This document shows, in pieces, positions 8,051-17,008 of a stretch of DNA of 64,000 nucleotides. The notes beneath the pieces were generated by a model, which worked only from the letters and a program-made list of their open reading frames with translations, searched no databases and was not told where the DNA came from. A program made the translations under genes and the position numbers. Origin of the DNA: Microbacterium sp. SMR1 (GTDB taxonomy: Bacteria; Actinomycetota; Actinomycetes; Actinomycetales; Microbacteriaceae); assembly GCF_003289625.1 (NCBI RefSeq), contig NZ_QMBN01000001.1, positions 1 through 64,000 of the forward strand, in the 5' to 3' direction. Within the stretch, counting starts at the first letter, position 1; every line of letters begins with the position of its first letter.

Positions 8051-9364
8051 GTGCCCGAAACTCCTCCCCATCATTCCTCCTCCGCCACCGGGGCGATCCG
8101 CACGCTGGGCTCGAACCCGGCTACCGCGCCCATCATGCTGCATCCGGGTGACGCGATCCCGACCTCACGCCGCGTCATCTACATCATCCTGCTCGGCGCG
8201 CTGACGGCGCTCGGGCCCTTCACGATCGACCTCTACCTGCCCGCCTTCCCCGCGCTGGAGGCCGACTTCCAGACGACGGCGGCGGCGATTCAGCTGACGC
8301 TCACCGGAACGATGGTCGGCTTCGCGCTGGGCCAGCTCATCGTCGGCCCGCTCAGCGACAAGCTGGGGCGCCGGGTCCCGCTGCTGTGCGTGACCGCGCT
8401 CCACGTGCTCTCGAGCACGGCCGCCGCCATCGCCCCGACCCTCGAGCTGCTGAGCGCCGCCCGGGTCTTCATGGGGATCGGCGCCGCGGCGGGCGGTGTC
8501 GTCGCGATGGCGATCGTGCGCGACCTCTTCGGCGGACGCCGGCTCGTGGTGATGCTCAGCCGACTCGCCCTGGTCTCCGGTGTCGCCCCGGTCGCCGCCC
8601 CGCTCGTCGGCTCGGGCCTGCTGACGGTCATGCCCTGGCGCGGCATCTTCGTCGTGCTCGCCGCGTACGGCGCGGTGATGCTGATCGCCTCGCTCTTCCT
8701 CGTGCCCGAGACCCTGCCCAAAGCGCGCCGCCGCGACAGCGGTTCCGCCACGGTCTGGCAGCGCTACCGCAGCGTCCTGAGCGATCGCATCTTCATCGGC
8801 GTGCTGATCATCGGCGGCATGACCTTCAGCGGACTGTTCTCATACCTGTCGTCGTCGTCGTTCCTCTTCCAGCAGACCTACGGCTTCGATCCGCAGCAGT
8901 ACGGCGTCCTGTTCGCCGTCAACTCCCTCGGAGTCGTGCTGGGCGTGCAGACGGCGTCGCGGCTCGCCGCCCGCTTCGGCCCGCAGTGGGTCATGGCGGT
9001 CTCGACCGCCGTGCTCGTCATCGCGGGGGCCACCATCATCGTCACCGACCAGCTGGGGCTGGGCCTGTGGGGCACGGTCGTGCCGCTGTTCTTCTTCATC
9101 ACGGCGTGCGGTTTCACCTTCCCCTGCGTTCAGGTGCTCGCTCTCGACCGTCACGGCCGAGCCGCCGGGACCGCGGCATCCCTGATCGGCGCCGTCAACT
9201 TCGGCGTCGCCGGCTTCATCTCGCCGCTCGCGGCGTGGATCTCGGGCGGCTCGGGCATCACCGCGACGACGATGGCCTCGGTGATGGCGGGGTGCGCCGT
9301 GGTGGCGGTCCTCTCGCTGTGGCTCGTCGTGAGGCCGCGCAGCGTGCCGCAGCTCTCTCCCTGA
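8051..9364 (+). CDS. Bcr/CflA-type MFS multidrug efflux transporter
   Basis: The product, 437 residues with this start, is a 12-helix drug:H+ antiporter of the DHA1 group. The first helix segment ends in the motif TIDLYLPAFPAL, characteristic of Bcr/CflA pumps, and loop 2-3 carries the MFS signature GPLSDKLGRR. The start is uncertain. A TACGAT -10-like hexamer lies at 8002-8007, so an ATG at 7955 is unlikely; GTG 8051 is used here, and ATG 8135 is an alternative that still keeps all helices. It is divergent from the DUF3105 gene. Substrates cannot be read from the sequence. Confidence 0.87.
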   Translation: MPETPPHHSSSATGAIRTLGSNPATAPIMLHPGDAIPTSRRVIYIILLGALTALGPFTIDLYLPAFPALEADFQTTAAAIQLTLTGTMVGFALGQLIVGPLSDKLGRRVPLLCVTALHVLSSTAAAIAPTLELLSAARVFMGIGAAAGGVVAMAIVRDLFGGRRLVVMLSRLALVSGVAPVAAPLVGSGLLTVMPWRGIFVVLAAYGAVMLIASLFLVPETLPKARRRDSGSATVWQRYRSVLSDRIFIGVLIIGGMTFSGLFSYLSSSSFLFQQTYGFDPQQYGVLFAVNSLGVVLGVQTASRLAARFGPQWVMAVSTAVLVIAGATIIVTDQLGLGLWGTVVPLFFFITACGFTFPCVQVLALDRHGRAAGTAASLIGAVNFGVAGFISPLAAWISGGSGITATTMASVMAGCAVVAVLSLWLVVRPRSVPQLSP

Positions 9365-9422
9365 TCGCTGCTCCCAGCGCAAGGGGCGGGGTCGAATCCG
9401 CCGCCGTCGACACAATGGACGG

Positions 9423-10082
9423 ATGAACGACGCTCCGCCGACCGATCCCCGCCGACTCTGGCCGCGCCGCGCCGCCATCGGTTTCGCGCTGGTGGTGGCC
9501 GGTGCGCTGCTGGGATGGTGGCTGTTCACGCAGCTCGGCCAGCCCTTCGCGATCGACCGGTGGTGGAACGAGACGCTGCCGGCCGACCCCGGCGGGGTCG
9601 GCCTGGTGTTCGGACTCGTGATGAACCGGGTCGGCGGCACGTGGGTCGGCGTCTTCGCGATCCCGATCGCGGTCGCCGTGGCTCTGGTCCTGCTGCGACG
9701 GCCCTGGGCTGCGGGCTATTTCCTCGTGGCGTCGGCGCTGAGCGCGCTCGTGGTCCAGCTGATCAAGAACCTCGTCGATCGGTCGAGACCCGAAGACATC
9801 CTCGTGACGACGGATGCGGGCTCATATCCCTCGGGGCATACGGCAAATGCGGCCACGATCGCGATCGTCGCGATCATCCTCTTCCCGCGCGTCTGGGTCG
9901 CGCTCGTCGGAATCGTCTGGACACTGCTGATGGCGCTCAGCCGTACGGTCGTGCACGCTCACTGGCTCTCCGACACCGTCGGTGGGATGCTGCTGGGCGC
10001 CGGCGTCGCCCTGATCGTGGCCGCGATGTTCACCGAGCAGCTCGAACGCGAGCGCCGCGCCGTGCGAGAGCGGCGGGGCTAG
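9423..10082 (+). CDS. PAP2-family phosphatase
   Basis: This 219-residue membrane protein has five or six helices and all three parts of the phosphatidic-acid phosphatase signature: KNLVDRSRP (residues 115-123), PSGH (136-139) and SRTVVHAHWLSD (173-184, with the catalytic His180). Likely substrates are lipid phosphates such as undecaprenyl pyrophosphate or phosphatidic acid, acting on the outer membrane face. A CACAAT hexamer ends 6 nt before the ATG and no Shine-Dalgarno is seen, so the mRNA is probably leaderless. Confidence 0.93.
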   Translation: MNDAPPTDPRRLWPRRAAIGFALVVAGALLGWWLFTQLGQPFAIDRWWNETLPADPGGVGLVFGLVMNRVGGTWVGVFAIPIAVAVALVLLRRPWAAGYFLVASALSALVVQLIKNLVDRSRPEDILVTTDAGSYPSGHTANAATIAIVAIILFPRVWVALVGIVWTLLMALSRTVVHAHWLSDTVGGMLLGAGVALIVAAMFTEQLERERRAVRERRG

Positions 10083-10092
10083 GCTCGCCGGC

Positions 10093-11997
10093 ATGAGCGT
10101 CTCGCCCGACGACCCGGCCATGCCCTCCGACGACGCGATCGCCGCAGCCGATCTCGCACGACTGCGTGCGGAAGCGGAAGCCGCTGAGGCCGCGCTCGTC
10201 GCCGCCCGAGCTCGAGCCGCCCTGGCCACCGCCGAGGCAGCTGCCGCGCGAGCCGGGTCGGCCCCGGCCGGGGACGCGGCGCCGTCGACTCCGACCGGCG
10301 AACCCGAGCCGTCGGCGGCAGGGGAAGCCGAGCCCTCCGGGGCGGCGGGTCCGCTTGACGGATCCGAGGTCGACGACATCCGCCGGGGCTACACGTTCGA
10401 CGGTCCCGCCCTCGAGCTCGGGGCGCTCCTGAACGGCGAGCCGCAGCGTGATGCGCCCGTGCGGATCCCGCTGGCGATGACGAATCGTCACGGTCTCGTT
10501 GCCGGCGCCACTGGCACCGGCAAGACCCGCACGCTGCAGGTTCTCGTGGAGCAGCTCGCCGCCAACGGCGTGCCGGTGTTCGCGGCCGACATCAAGGGCG
10601 ATCTCTCGGGTCTGGCCACGGCGGGCGAGCCGAGTGAGAAGCTCCTCTCGCGAACGAGCGCGATCGGGCAGGACTGGTCGCCGCGTTCTTTCGCGACCGA
10701 GTTCCTGGCGCTCGGCGGCCGCGGGTCGGGAACGCCGGTGCGCGCGACCGTCTCGGGCTTCGGCCCGCTGCTGCTGAGCCGCCTGCTCGGACTCAACGCG
10801 ACGCAGGAGTCGAGCCTCGGTCTCGTCTTCCACTACGCCGACGCCAACGGCCTGGCTCTCGTCGACCTCGCCGATCTGCGGGCGGTGCTGACCTACCTCA
10901 CGAGCGATGACGGCAAAGCCGAGCTCGCGGAGCTCGGCGGACTCTCCAAGGCGACGGCGGGCGTCATCCTTCGCGAACTCATCACCTTCGCCGACGCCGG
11001 GGCGGACGTGTTCTTCGGCGAACCGGAGTTCGACGTCCGAGACCTGATGCGCACCACGGACGCGGCCGAGGGCATCGTCACCCTCCTCGAGGTGCCCGGT
11101 GTGGCCGACCGCCCGGTGCTCTACTCGACCTTCCTGATGTACCTGCTCGCGGAGCTGTTCGAGGTGCTGCCCGAGGTGGGTGATGTCGACAAGCCGGAGC
11201 TCGTGTTCTTCTTCGACGAGGCGCATCTGCTGTTCCGCGACGCGTCGAAGGACTTCCTCGCCGCGGTGGTGCAGACGGTCCGCCTCATCCGGTCGAAGGG
11301 TGTGGGCGTCTTCTTCGTCACGCAGACGCCCAAGGACGTGCCGTCCGATGTGCTGGCGCAGCTCGGCTCGCGCGTACAGCACGCGCTTCGTGCCTTCACC
11401 CCGGATGACGTCAAGGCGCTGCGCGCGAGCGTGGGCACCTACCCGCGCTCGGGCTACGACCTCGAGCGGGTGCTCCAGGAGCTCGGCACCGGCGAGGCGA
11501 TCGTCACGGTGATGAACGAGAAGGGCGCGCCCACGCCCGTCGCATGGACGCGGCTCCGTGCGCCGCAGGCCTCGATGTCGCCGGCGACGGCAGCGGAGGT
11601 CGCGGCCCGCGTGTCGGCATCCGAGATCCGGCCGCGGTACGCCGAGGCGATCGATCGCGAGTCGGCGCGCGAGATCCTCACCGCTCGCATGAACGCCGCT
11701 CAAGCTGCTCTCGATGCGGCCGAGGCCGAGGCCGCGCGCCGCAAGGCCGAGCAGGATGCCGCGAAGCTGCGCGCGAAGGCCGACGCCGCCTACGCGAAGC
11801 AGCTCGCCGCCATCCGCAAGCAAGCCGCGGCCGACGAGGCGAAGGAGCGTCGCGAGTACGACCGGATGCTGCGCAGCATGACCTCGAACACGCGCTCGCG
11901 CCGGAGAACGCCGGCGGAGCAGATCCTCGGCTCGCGCGCGGCCCAGGAGGTGCTGACCGGCGTCATCCGGGGAATCTTCGGCACCGGACGGCGCTGA
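10093..11997 (+). CDS. HerA-like P-loop ATPase (DUF853 family)
   Basis: The 634-residue cytoplasmic ATPase belongs to the helicase HerA-like/DUF853 family, related to DNA-pumping FtsK/HerA motors. An alanine-rich coiled-coil N-terminus (residues 14-55) leads through a Pro/Ser/Glu linker to the ATPase core with Walker A GATGTGKT (138-145) and Walker B LVFFFDEAH (about 370-378). A second charged coiled coil (about 530-600) precedes the C-terminus. The biological role of the family is not settled. A TAGGCT hexamer 7 nt before ATG indicates a leaderless start. The last 17 bases, including the stop, are tandemly duplicated downstream. Confidence 0.92.
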   Translation: MSVSPDDPAMPSDDAIAAADLARLRAEAEAAEAALVAARARAALATAEAAAARAGSAPAGDAAPSTPTGEPEPSAAGEAEPSGAAGPLDGSEVDDIRRGYTFDGPALELGALLNGEPQRDAPVRIPLAMTNRHGLVAGATGTGKTRTLQVLVEQLAANGVPVFAADIKGDLSGLATAGEPSEKLLSRTSAIGQDWSPRSFATEFLALGGRGSGTPVRATVSGFGPLLLSRLLGLNATQESSLGLVFHYADANGLALVDLADLRAVLTYLTSDDGKAELAELGGLSKATAGVILRELITFADAGADVFFGEPEFDVRDLMRTTDAAEGIVTLLEVPGVADRPVLYSTFLMYLLAELFEVLPEVGDVDKPELVFFFDEAHLLFRDASKDFLAAVVQTVRLIRSKGVGVFFVTQTPKDVPSDVLAQLGSRVQHALRAFTPDDVKALRASVGTYPRSGYDLERVLQELGTGEAIVTVMNEKGAPTPVAWTRLRAPQASMSPATAAEVAARVSASEIRPRYAEAIDRESAREILTARMNAAQAALDAAEAEAARRKAEQDAAKLRAKADAAYAKQLAAIRKQAAADEAKERREYDRMLRSMTSNTRSRRRTPAEQILGSRAAQEVLTGVIRGIFGTGRR

Positions 11998-12014
11998 GCA
12001 CCGGACGGCGCTGA
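11981..12014 (+). repeat. 17-bp tandem duplication over the HerA-like stop codon
   Basis: GCACCGGACGGCGCTGA occurs twice in perfect tandem (11981-11997 and 11998-12014). The first copy contains the last codons and stop of the HerA-like gene; the second copy lies just after it. The reading frame is unaffected, and the exact identity suggests a recent slippage duplication. Confidence 0.9.
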
Positions 12015-12038
12015 TGGCGCGCCCGGGACGCGGGCGTC

Positions 12039-13514
12039 TCAGGGACGGATGATGTCGAGTGGCATCGTCGAGGTGTCGATGCGCGGATCGTCGTCCTGCC
12101 CGGCGACGAGCGCCTCGGCCTCGGCGATCGTCTCGACCGTCGGCACCGACCCGAGCAGCGGCCGCTGCGCCGTCTCGCGCATCGCGAAGAGCGCGACGGC
12201 CGCGAGCGCCGAGAAGAACATGATGTAGAACGCGGGCATGTAGGTGTTGCCCGTCCACTCGATGAGCGCCTGGCTGAACAACGGCGTCGTGCCGCCGAAG
12301 AGCGACACCGCCAGGTTGTACGCGATGCCCATCGCGCCGAAGCGGGTCGCGGTGGGGAACAGCGCCGGCAGGGCGCTCGCCGAGATCGCGACGAACAGTG
12401 CGACCGGTACCGCGATGATGCCCAGCGCGATGAACACGGCCCACAGCTCGCCGATCTGCATGACGGCGAAGGCGGGGACCGTCAGGACGAGGGAGGCGCC
12501 GATCGCGAAAGCGTAGATGCGGCGCCGGCCGAACCGGTCGCTGAGGCGCCCGACGAACGGCAGCGTCGCCGACATGACGATCAGCACCGGCACGGTCGCC
12601 ACCGCGGCCGAGAGGTTCGAGAGTCCGACCTCCTTCTCAAGGTAGGTCGGCATGTAGCTGGTCAGCGCGTAGCCGGCCGTGTTGGTCGCGGCGACGATCG
12701 CCACGGCGACCAGGATCGTCCGCCAGTGGTGGCGCAGGATGCCGCCGATGCCGTGACGAGCCATCGGGTCGTCCTTGCTGGCCGCCGCGGCCGACTCCGA
12801 CTCCTGCTCGAATGCCGGGGTCTCGGGGATGCGCAGGCGGAACCAGATGGCGACGATGCCGAGCGGGATGGCGACGAGGAACGGGATGCGCCAGCCGCCG
12901 TCGACCATCGCGTCCGGGCCCCAGAGGCCCTGAGTGATGAGCGTGGTGAGGGCCACGACCGTGGCACCTGCGGCGAAGCCGACGTACGAGCCGACGTCGA
13001 GCCAGGACGCCCAGAAGCCGCGCGAGCGGTCGGGGGAGAACTCGGTCACATACGTCGACGCCCCGGCGTACTCGCCGCCGGTCGAGAAGCCCTGCACCAT
13101 CTTCAGCACATACAGGGGGACGACAGCCCAGATACCGATCTGCGCAGACGTCGGCAGCAGTCCGATGAGCGCGGTCGCGGTCGCCATCATCGCCATCGTC
13201 AGGAACAGGACCTTCTGGCGCCCGATCCGATCGCCGAGCGGGCCGAGCACGATCCCGCCGAGGGGACGCACGAGGAACGACACGGCGAAGCCGAGGAGCG
13301 TCACGAGAAGGCCCCACGGGTCGGGGATGTCTTCCGCGAACACGACCGTCAGGGTCACGGCGAGGTAGCCGTAGATCCCGAAGTCGAACCACTCCATGAA
13401 GTTGCCGACGACGGTGCCCGAGATCGCGGTGCGTACCTTCTTGCGTTCGACGACGATGACGTCGTCGACCTCGAGACGTCGGCGGGCAGGCCGCTTGGTG
13501 CGCGTGCGTGACAT
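12039..13514 (-). CDS. MHS-family MFS transporter (ProP-like H+ symporter)
   Basis: The 491-residue, 12-helix permease belongs to the metabolite:H+ symporter branch. It shows the branch hallmark NFMEWFDFGIYGYLA in helix 1, GPLGDRIGRQKVL in loop 2-3 and GGEYAGASTYVTEF in helix 5. ProP-like members take up osmoprotectants or dicarboxylates, but the substrate here is not identifiable. ATG 13514 is chosen because GGAGGAG lies upstream; the N-terminal about 30 residues are basic. The gene is convergent with the HerA-like gene and divergent from the SDR-DUF2867 gene. A 240-bp intergenic region (13515-13755) shows no other clear feature besides the -10 element of the next gene. Confidence 0.92.
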   Translation of the reverse strand: MSRTRTKRPARRRLEVDDVIVVERKKVRTAISGTVVGNFMEWFDFGIYGYLAVTLTVVFAEDIPDPWGLLVTLLGFAVSFLVRPLGGIVLGPLGDRIGRQKVLFLTMAMMATATALIGLLPTSAQIGIWAVVPLYVLKMVQGFSTGGEYAGASTYVTEFSPDRSRGFWASWLDVGSYVGFAAGATVVALTTLITQGLWGPDAMVDGGWRIPFLVAIPLGIVAIWFRLRIPETPAFEQESESAAAASKDDPMARHGIGGILRHHWRTILVAVAIVAATNTAGYALTSYMPTYLEKEVGLSNLSAAVATVPVLIVMSATLPFVGRLSDRFGRRRIYAFAIGASLVLTVPAFAVMQIGELWAVFIALGIIAVPVALFVAISASALPALFPTATRFGAMGIAYNLAVSLFGGTTPLFSQALIEWTGNTYMPAFYIMFFSALAAVALFAMRETAQRPLLGSVPTVETIAEAEALVAGQDDDPRIDTSTMPLDIIRP

Positions 13515-13755
13515 ATTCGATTCTCCTCCGGCAGCGCCGCCGGGCTCGGGTCGCCAGACGACTGTCCTTCGCTCACGGGAGCGTAGACCCGGGTGCGGGG
13601 TCGTGCGCAACCTCGAGGACGGGCGTTGCGGTCCGGTGCGTCGCCGCCTATCGCGCGCGCGTGAGGCGAACGGCCCGTACGCCCGGCCGGCGACCGTCCA
13701 TCCGTCACGTGTCAAGTCGTGTCGGACGGGGCCGACGGACGCCTACCGTCTGATC

Positions 13756-15369
13756 ATGACCGAGCTGACCGCACCCACCGGACACGAGCCCGAGCTGCAG
13801 GCGCAGCCCCGACCGGACGGATCCGCCCCGCGGGCCCTCGTCCTCGGCGCCACCGGGTACATCGGCGGACGGCTGGTGCCTCGCCTCGTCGCGGCGGGGT
13901 ACCGCGTGCGCGTGCTGGCACGGACGCCCGAGCGGGTCGCCAGCTTCCCATGGGGAGACGCCGTCGAGATCGTGGGCGGCTCGGCCGACGACGCGGATGC
14001 CGTCGCCGAGGCTGTCGACGACGTGGATGTCGTCTACTACCTCATCCACTCGATGGGAGCGGGGGCCGGGTTCGAGGAGGCCGACGAGCGGGCCGCCCGC
14101 ACGGTCGCGGACGCCGCGGCGGCGGCATCCGTGAAGCGCATCGTCTATCTCGGTGGCCTGCACCCCGCAGATGCGGAACTCTCGCCGCACCTGCGCTCGC
14201 GCGTGGAGGTCGGCGAGATTCTGCTGGAGTCCGGCGTGCCCACCCTCGTGCTGCAGGCGGGAGTCGTCATCGGGTCGGGGTCGGCGTCGTTCGAGATGGT
14301 GCGTCATCTCACCGATGTGCTGCCGTACATGCCGGCGCCGAAGTGGGTGCGCAACCGCATCCAGCCGATCGCCGTGCGAGACGTCCTGCACTATCTGCTC
14401 GGCGCAGCCCGCGTCGATCCTGAGCTGAACCGAGCCGTTGACATCGGCGGTCCCGACGTGTTGCGGTACGGACAGATGATGAACGGCTATGCCCTCGAGG
14501 CGGGCCTGCGGCAGCGCGCGATCGCGGCCCTGCCGGTGCTGACGCCCGGGCTGGCCTCCCACTGGGTCAACCTCGTGACGCCGGTGCCGCGCGCCATCGC
14601 CCGCCCGCTCATCGCGTCGCTTCAGAACGAGTGCGTCATGGACGACCATGACATCGACGACATCATCCCGCAGCCCGAGGGCGGCCTGACGTCGTACCGG
14701 ACGAGCGTGCGGCTGGCGCTGGGCCGGGTGGACGCCGACGAGGTCGAGACGAGTTGGCAGGACGCCGACGTGCTCGGCGCGCCGAGCGATCCGCTGCCGA
14801 GCGACCCCGAATGGGCGGGCCGCACCGTGTTCACCGACGAGCGCTCCGCCGAAACGAGCGCGTCGCCCGAGCGACTGTGGGAGGTGATCGCCGGCATCGG
14901 CGGGACGAACGGCTGGTACTCGGCTCGCGCGCTGTGGGAGATCCGCGGCTGGATGGACCGTCTCGTCGGCGGCATCGGCCTCGCGCGCGGCCGCCGCAGC
15001 CGGGGAAAGGTGCGGGTGGGGGATGCGATCGACTTCTGGCGCGTCGAGGCCGTCGAGGAGGGCCGCCTGCTGCGGCTGCGTGCCGAGATGCGGGTGCCGG
15101 GGGAGGCCTGGCTCGAGCTCAAAGTCGCACCGCGGGATGGCGGTGCCCGGTATGAGCAGCGCGCGATCTTCTTCCCGCGCGGACTGGCCGGGCGGCTGTA
15201 TTGGCTCGGTGTGCTGCCGTTCCACGGGCTCATCTTCACGGCGATGGCCACGCGCATCACGGAGATGGCCGAGGGGAAGGTCGAGGAGGGGCGGATCGCC
15301 GTCGAGAACACCCACGCCGACGATGACACCGCCCCCGCGGGCGCGGACGCTTCTAGGGTGGGGTCATGA
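13756..15369 (+). CDS. NAD(P)-binding SDR fused to DUF2867
   Basis: The 537-residue two-domain protein has an atypical SDR/NmrA-like Rossmann domain with GATGYIGGRL (residues 31-40) and YYLIHSMG in place of a classic catalytic motif. It is followed from about residue 350 by a DUF2867 (START-like) domain. The natural reaction is unknown; family members are annotated as NAD(P)H-binding oxidoreductases. A TACCGT hexamer 6 nt before ATG marks a leaderless start. It overlaps the following mogA-like gene by 4 nt, although it has no evident link to molybdenum. Confidence 0.9.
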   Translation: MTELTAPTGHEPELQAQPRPDGSAPRALVLGATGYIGGRLVPRLVAAGYRVRVLARTPERVASFPWGDAVEIVGGSADDADAVAEAVDDVDVVYYLIHSMGAGAGFEEADERAARTVADAAAAASVKRIVYLGGLHPADAELSPHLRSRVEVGEILLESGVPTLVLQAGVVIGSGSASFEMVRHLTDVLPYMPAPKWVRNRIQPIAVRDVLHYLLGAARVDPELNRAVDIGGPDVLRYGQMMNGYALEAGLRQRAIAALPVLTPGLASHWVNLVTPVPRAIARPLIASLQNECVMDDHDIDDIIPQPEGGLTSYRTSVRLALGRVDADEVETSWQDADVLGAPSDPLPSDPEWAGRTVFTDERSAETSASPERLWEVIAGIGGTNGWYSARALWEIRGWMDRLVGGIGLARGRRSRGKVRVGDAIDFWRVEAVEEGRLLRLRAEMRVPGEAWLELKVAPRDGGARYEQRAIFFPRGLAGRLYWLGVLPFHGLIFTAMATRITEMAEGKVEEGRIAVENTHADDDTAPAGADASRVGS

Positions 15370-15842
15370 GCCGCTCCGCCGTCGTCATCACCGTCTCCGA
15401 CCGCTCAGCGCGCGGCGAGCGTCCGGATGCGGCCGGCCCGGTCGCCGTCGAGGCCTTGCGCGCCGCGGGGTGGGAGTGTGGCGATGCGGTGGTCGTCGCC
15501 GACGGAGCCGCCCCCGTCGCCGAGGCGCTGCGCGTCGCGATCGCCGACGGAGCGCGCCTGATCGTCACGACGGGCGGCACCGGCGTGGCACCGCGCGACG
15601 AGACTCCCGAGGGTACCGGCGAGGTCATCGAGCGCGAGCTGCCGGGTGTGGCCGAAGAGCTGCGACGCCGCGGCATCGCCGAGACGCCCACTGCGGTGCT
15701 CTCACGCGGACGTGCCGGGGTGGCCGGCCGAACGCTCATCGTGAACCTGCCGGGGTCGCCGCGCGCCGTGGCATCCGGCATGGACGTGGTGACGGGTATC
15801 GCCGGGCACGTCGTCGCCCAGCTCGACGGGCACGATCACTGA
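15366..15842 (+). CDS. MogA/MoaB-family molybdopterin adenylyltransferase-like protein
   Basis: The 158-residue protein has the MoCF_biosynth fold. The motif TTGGTGVAPRDETPEGT (about residues 67-83) is the molybdopterin-binding signature of MogA/MoaB proteins, which adenylylate molybdopterin before molybdate insertion. It overlaps the upstream gene by 4 nt, yet also has its own TAGGGT -10 hexamer 6 nt before ATG inside that gene. The next gene, moaE, begins on its stop codon, so the pair is translationally coupled. MogA and MoaB cannot be told apart here. Confidence 0.93.
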   Translation: MSRSAVVITVSDRSARGERPDAAGPVAVEALRAAGWECGDAVVVADGAAPVAEALRVAIADGARLIVTTGGTGVAPRDETPEGTGEVIERELPGVAEELRRRGIAETPTAVLSRGRAGVAGRTLIVNLPGSPRAVASGMDVVTGIAGHVVAQLDGHDH

Positions 15843-16270
15843 TGGGCGAGATCCGCATCGCCCGCATCACCGCGGAGCGTCTCGACGTCTCCCAGCACCT
15901 CGAGGCCGTCGAGTCATCCGCCGTCGGAGCGGTGACGAGCTTCGTCGGCACCGTGCGCGACCACGACCCGGATGCCGCGGGCACGGTCGCCGCGCTGCAC
16001 TACGAGGCACATCCCGATGCCGAGGCGACGCTCCGAGCCATCGCTGAGGCGGCCCTCGGCGACCGTGACGGCATCGTCGCGGTCAGTCACCGCATCGGCG
16101 ACCTCGCGGTGGGGGACGCCGCGGTCGTCATCGCGGTGGGCACGGCGCACCGGGGCGACGCGTTCGACGTCTGCCGCGAGCTGATCGAGGCGATCAAACG
16201 CGAGCTGCCGATCTGGAAGCAGCAGATCGAAGCCGACGGCACGACGGCGTGGAAGGGGATCGGCGGCTGA
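15842..16270 (+). CDS. moaE: Molybdopterin synthase large subunit MoaE
   Basis: MoaE (142 residues) is the catalytic subunit that uses MoaD thiocarboxylate to convert precursor Z (cPMP) to molybdopterin. The active-site lysines appear in KRELPIWKQQ as K119 and K126, the same positions as in E. coli MoaE. Arg39 in the VGTVRD segment is also family-conserved. The start ATG overlaps the mogA-like stop. The partner moaD lies convergently 21 bp downstream on the other strand. Confidence 0.96.
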   Translation: MGEIRIARITAERLDVSQHLEAVESSAVGAVTSFVGTVRDHDPDAAGTVAALHYEAHPDAEATLRAIAEAALGDRDGIVAVSHRIGDLAVGDAAVVIAVGTAHRGDAFDVCRELIEAIKRELPIWKQQIEADGTTAWKGIGG

Positions 16271-16291
16271 TCACGTCGAACCCGGGCCATC

Positions 16292-16525
16292 TCAGCCGCC
16301 CGCGAAGGGCGGCAGGATGTCGACGGTGACGTCGGGTCCGATCTCGGTGGTGTCGGCGACGCGTGCGCCGTCGACCAGGATGGCGCACTTCGGCAGGATG
16401 GCCGCCAGCCCAGTGATCTCGCGCGACAACGCGTCGCGCAGGGCGCCGAGGGTCGTCTCGGAGCGATGCTCTTCGTTCCGGCCGGCGCGTTCAGCGGCGG
16501 CGGCGAAGTAGCGCACGCGGGCCAT
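16292..16525 (-). CDS. moaD: Molybdopterin synthase sulfur carrier MoaD
   Basis: This 77-residue ubiquitin-like sulfur carrier starts with the beta-strand VRYFAAAAERAG and ends in the required Gly-Gly tail (PPFAGG). The tail is adenylylated and thiocarboxylated by the MoeB-type enzyme encoded upstream in the same operon. The start overlaps the moaC stop by one base. MoaD donates sulfur to MoaE, encoded on the opposite strand. Confidence 0.93.
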   Translation of the reverse strand: MARVRYFAAAAERAGRNEEHRSETTLGALRDALSREITGLAAILPKCAILVDGARVADTTEIGPDVTVDILPPFAGG

Positions 16526-17004
16526 CAGGCGTCCTCGCCGGGACGTCGCCAGTCGCCGCTGCGGCCACCGGATTTCGCGGTGATGCGGACGTTCTCGATC
16601 GAGGTCGCCTTATCGAGGCCCTTCACCATGTCGACCACGGCGAGGGCGGCGACCGAGACCGAGGTGAGCGCCTCCATCTCGACGCCGGTGCGGTCGGCGG
16701 TGCGTGCGGTCGCCTCGATCTCGATGCCGTCGTCGGTGATGTCGAGGTCGACGACGACGCCGTGCACGCCGATCACATGCGCCAGCGGAAGCAGCTCGGG
16801 GGTGCGCTTCGCAGCCTGGATGCCGGCGATGCGTGCGACGGCGAGGACGTCGCCCTTCGGCACGGCGCCGTCGCGCAGCGCTGCGACCACCTCGGGCGAG
16901 CAGCGGACGAATCCGCGAGCAGTCGCCGCGCGGACGGTCGGCTGCTTCGCGGTGACGTCGACCATGCGGGCGTGACCGGCGTCGTCGAGGTGTGTGAAGC
17001 TCAT
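16525..17004 (-). CDS. moaC: Cyclic pyranopterin monophosphate synthase MoaC
   Basis: This 159-residue enzyme works after MoaA to form cyclic pyranopterin monophosphate. Family blocks visible are FTHLDDAGHARMVDV at the N-terminus, KGDVLAVARIAGIQAAKRT, the LPLAHVIGVHGV region (His that binds substrate) and the EMEALTSVSVAALAVVDMVK segment with MVKG. ATG 17004 gives the family's normal length. It lies 4 nt after moeA and overlaps moaD, within the moeB-moeA-moaC-moaD operon. Confidence 0.96.
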   Translation of the reverse strand: MSFTHLDDAGHARMVDVTAKQPTVRAATARGFVRCSPEVVAALRDGAVPKGDVLAVARIAGIQAAKRTPELLPLAHVIGVHGVVVDLDITDDGIEIEATARTADRTGVEMEALTSVSVAALAVVDMVKGLDKATSIENVRITAKSGGRSGDWRRPGEDA

Positions 17005-17008
17005 GCCC

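Noticed and set aside
10030..12444. Minus-strand open frame of 804 codons
   Set aside because: It runs opposite the HerA-like gene and across the end of the MHS gene; the composition is that of a high-GC antisense frame.
13705..15315. Long open frame of 536 codons on the minus strand
   Set aside because: It lies wholly opposite the SDR-DUF2867 gene. Its product is rich in Arg/His/Asp as expected from the reverse of high-GC codons and has no domain motif.
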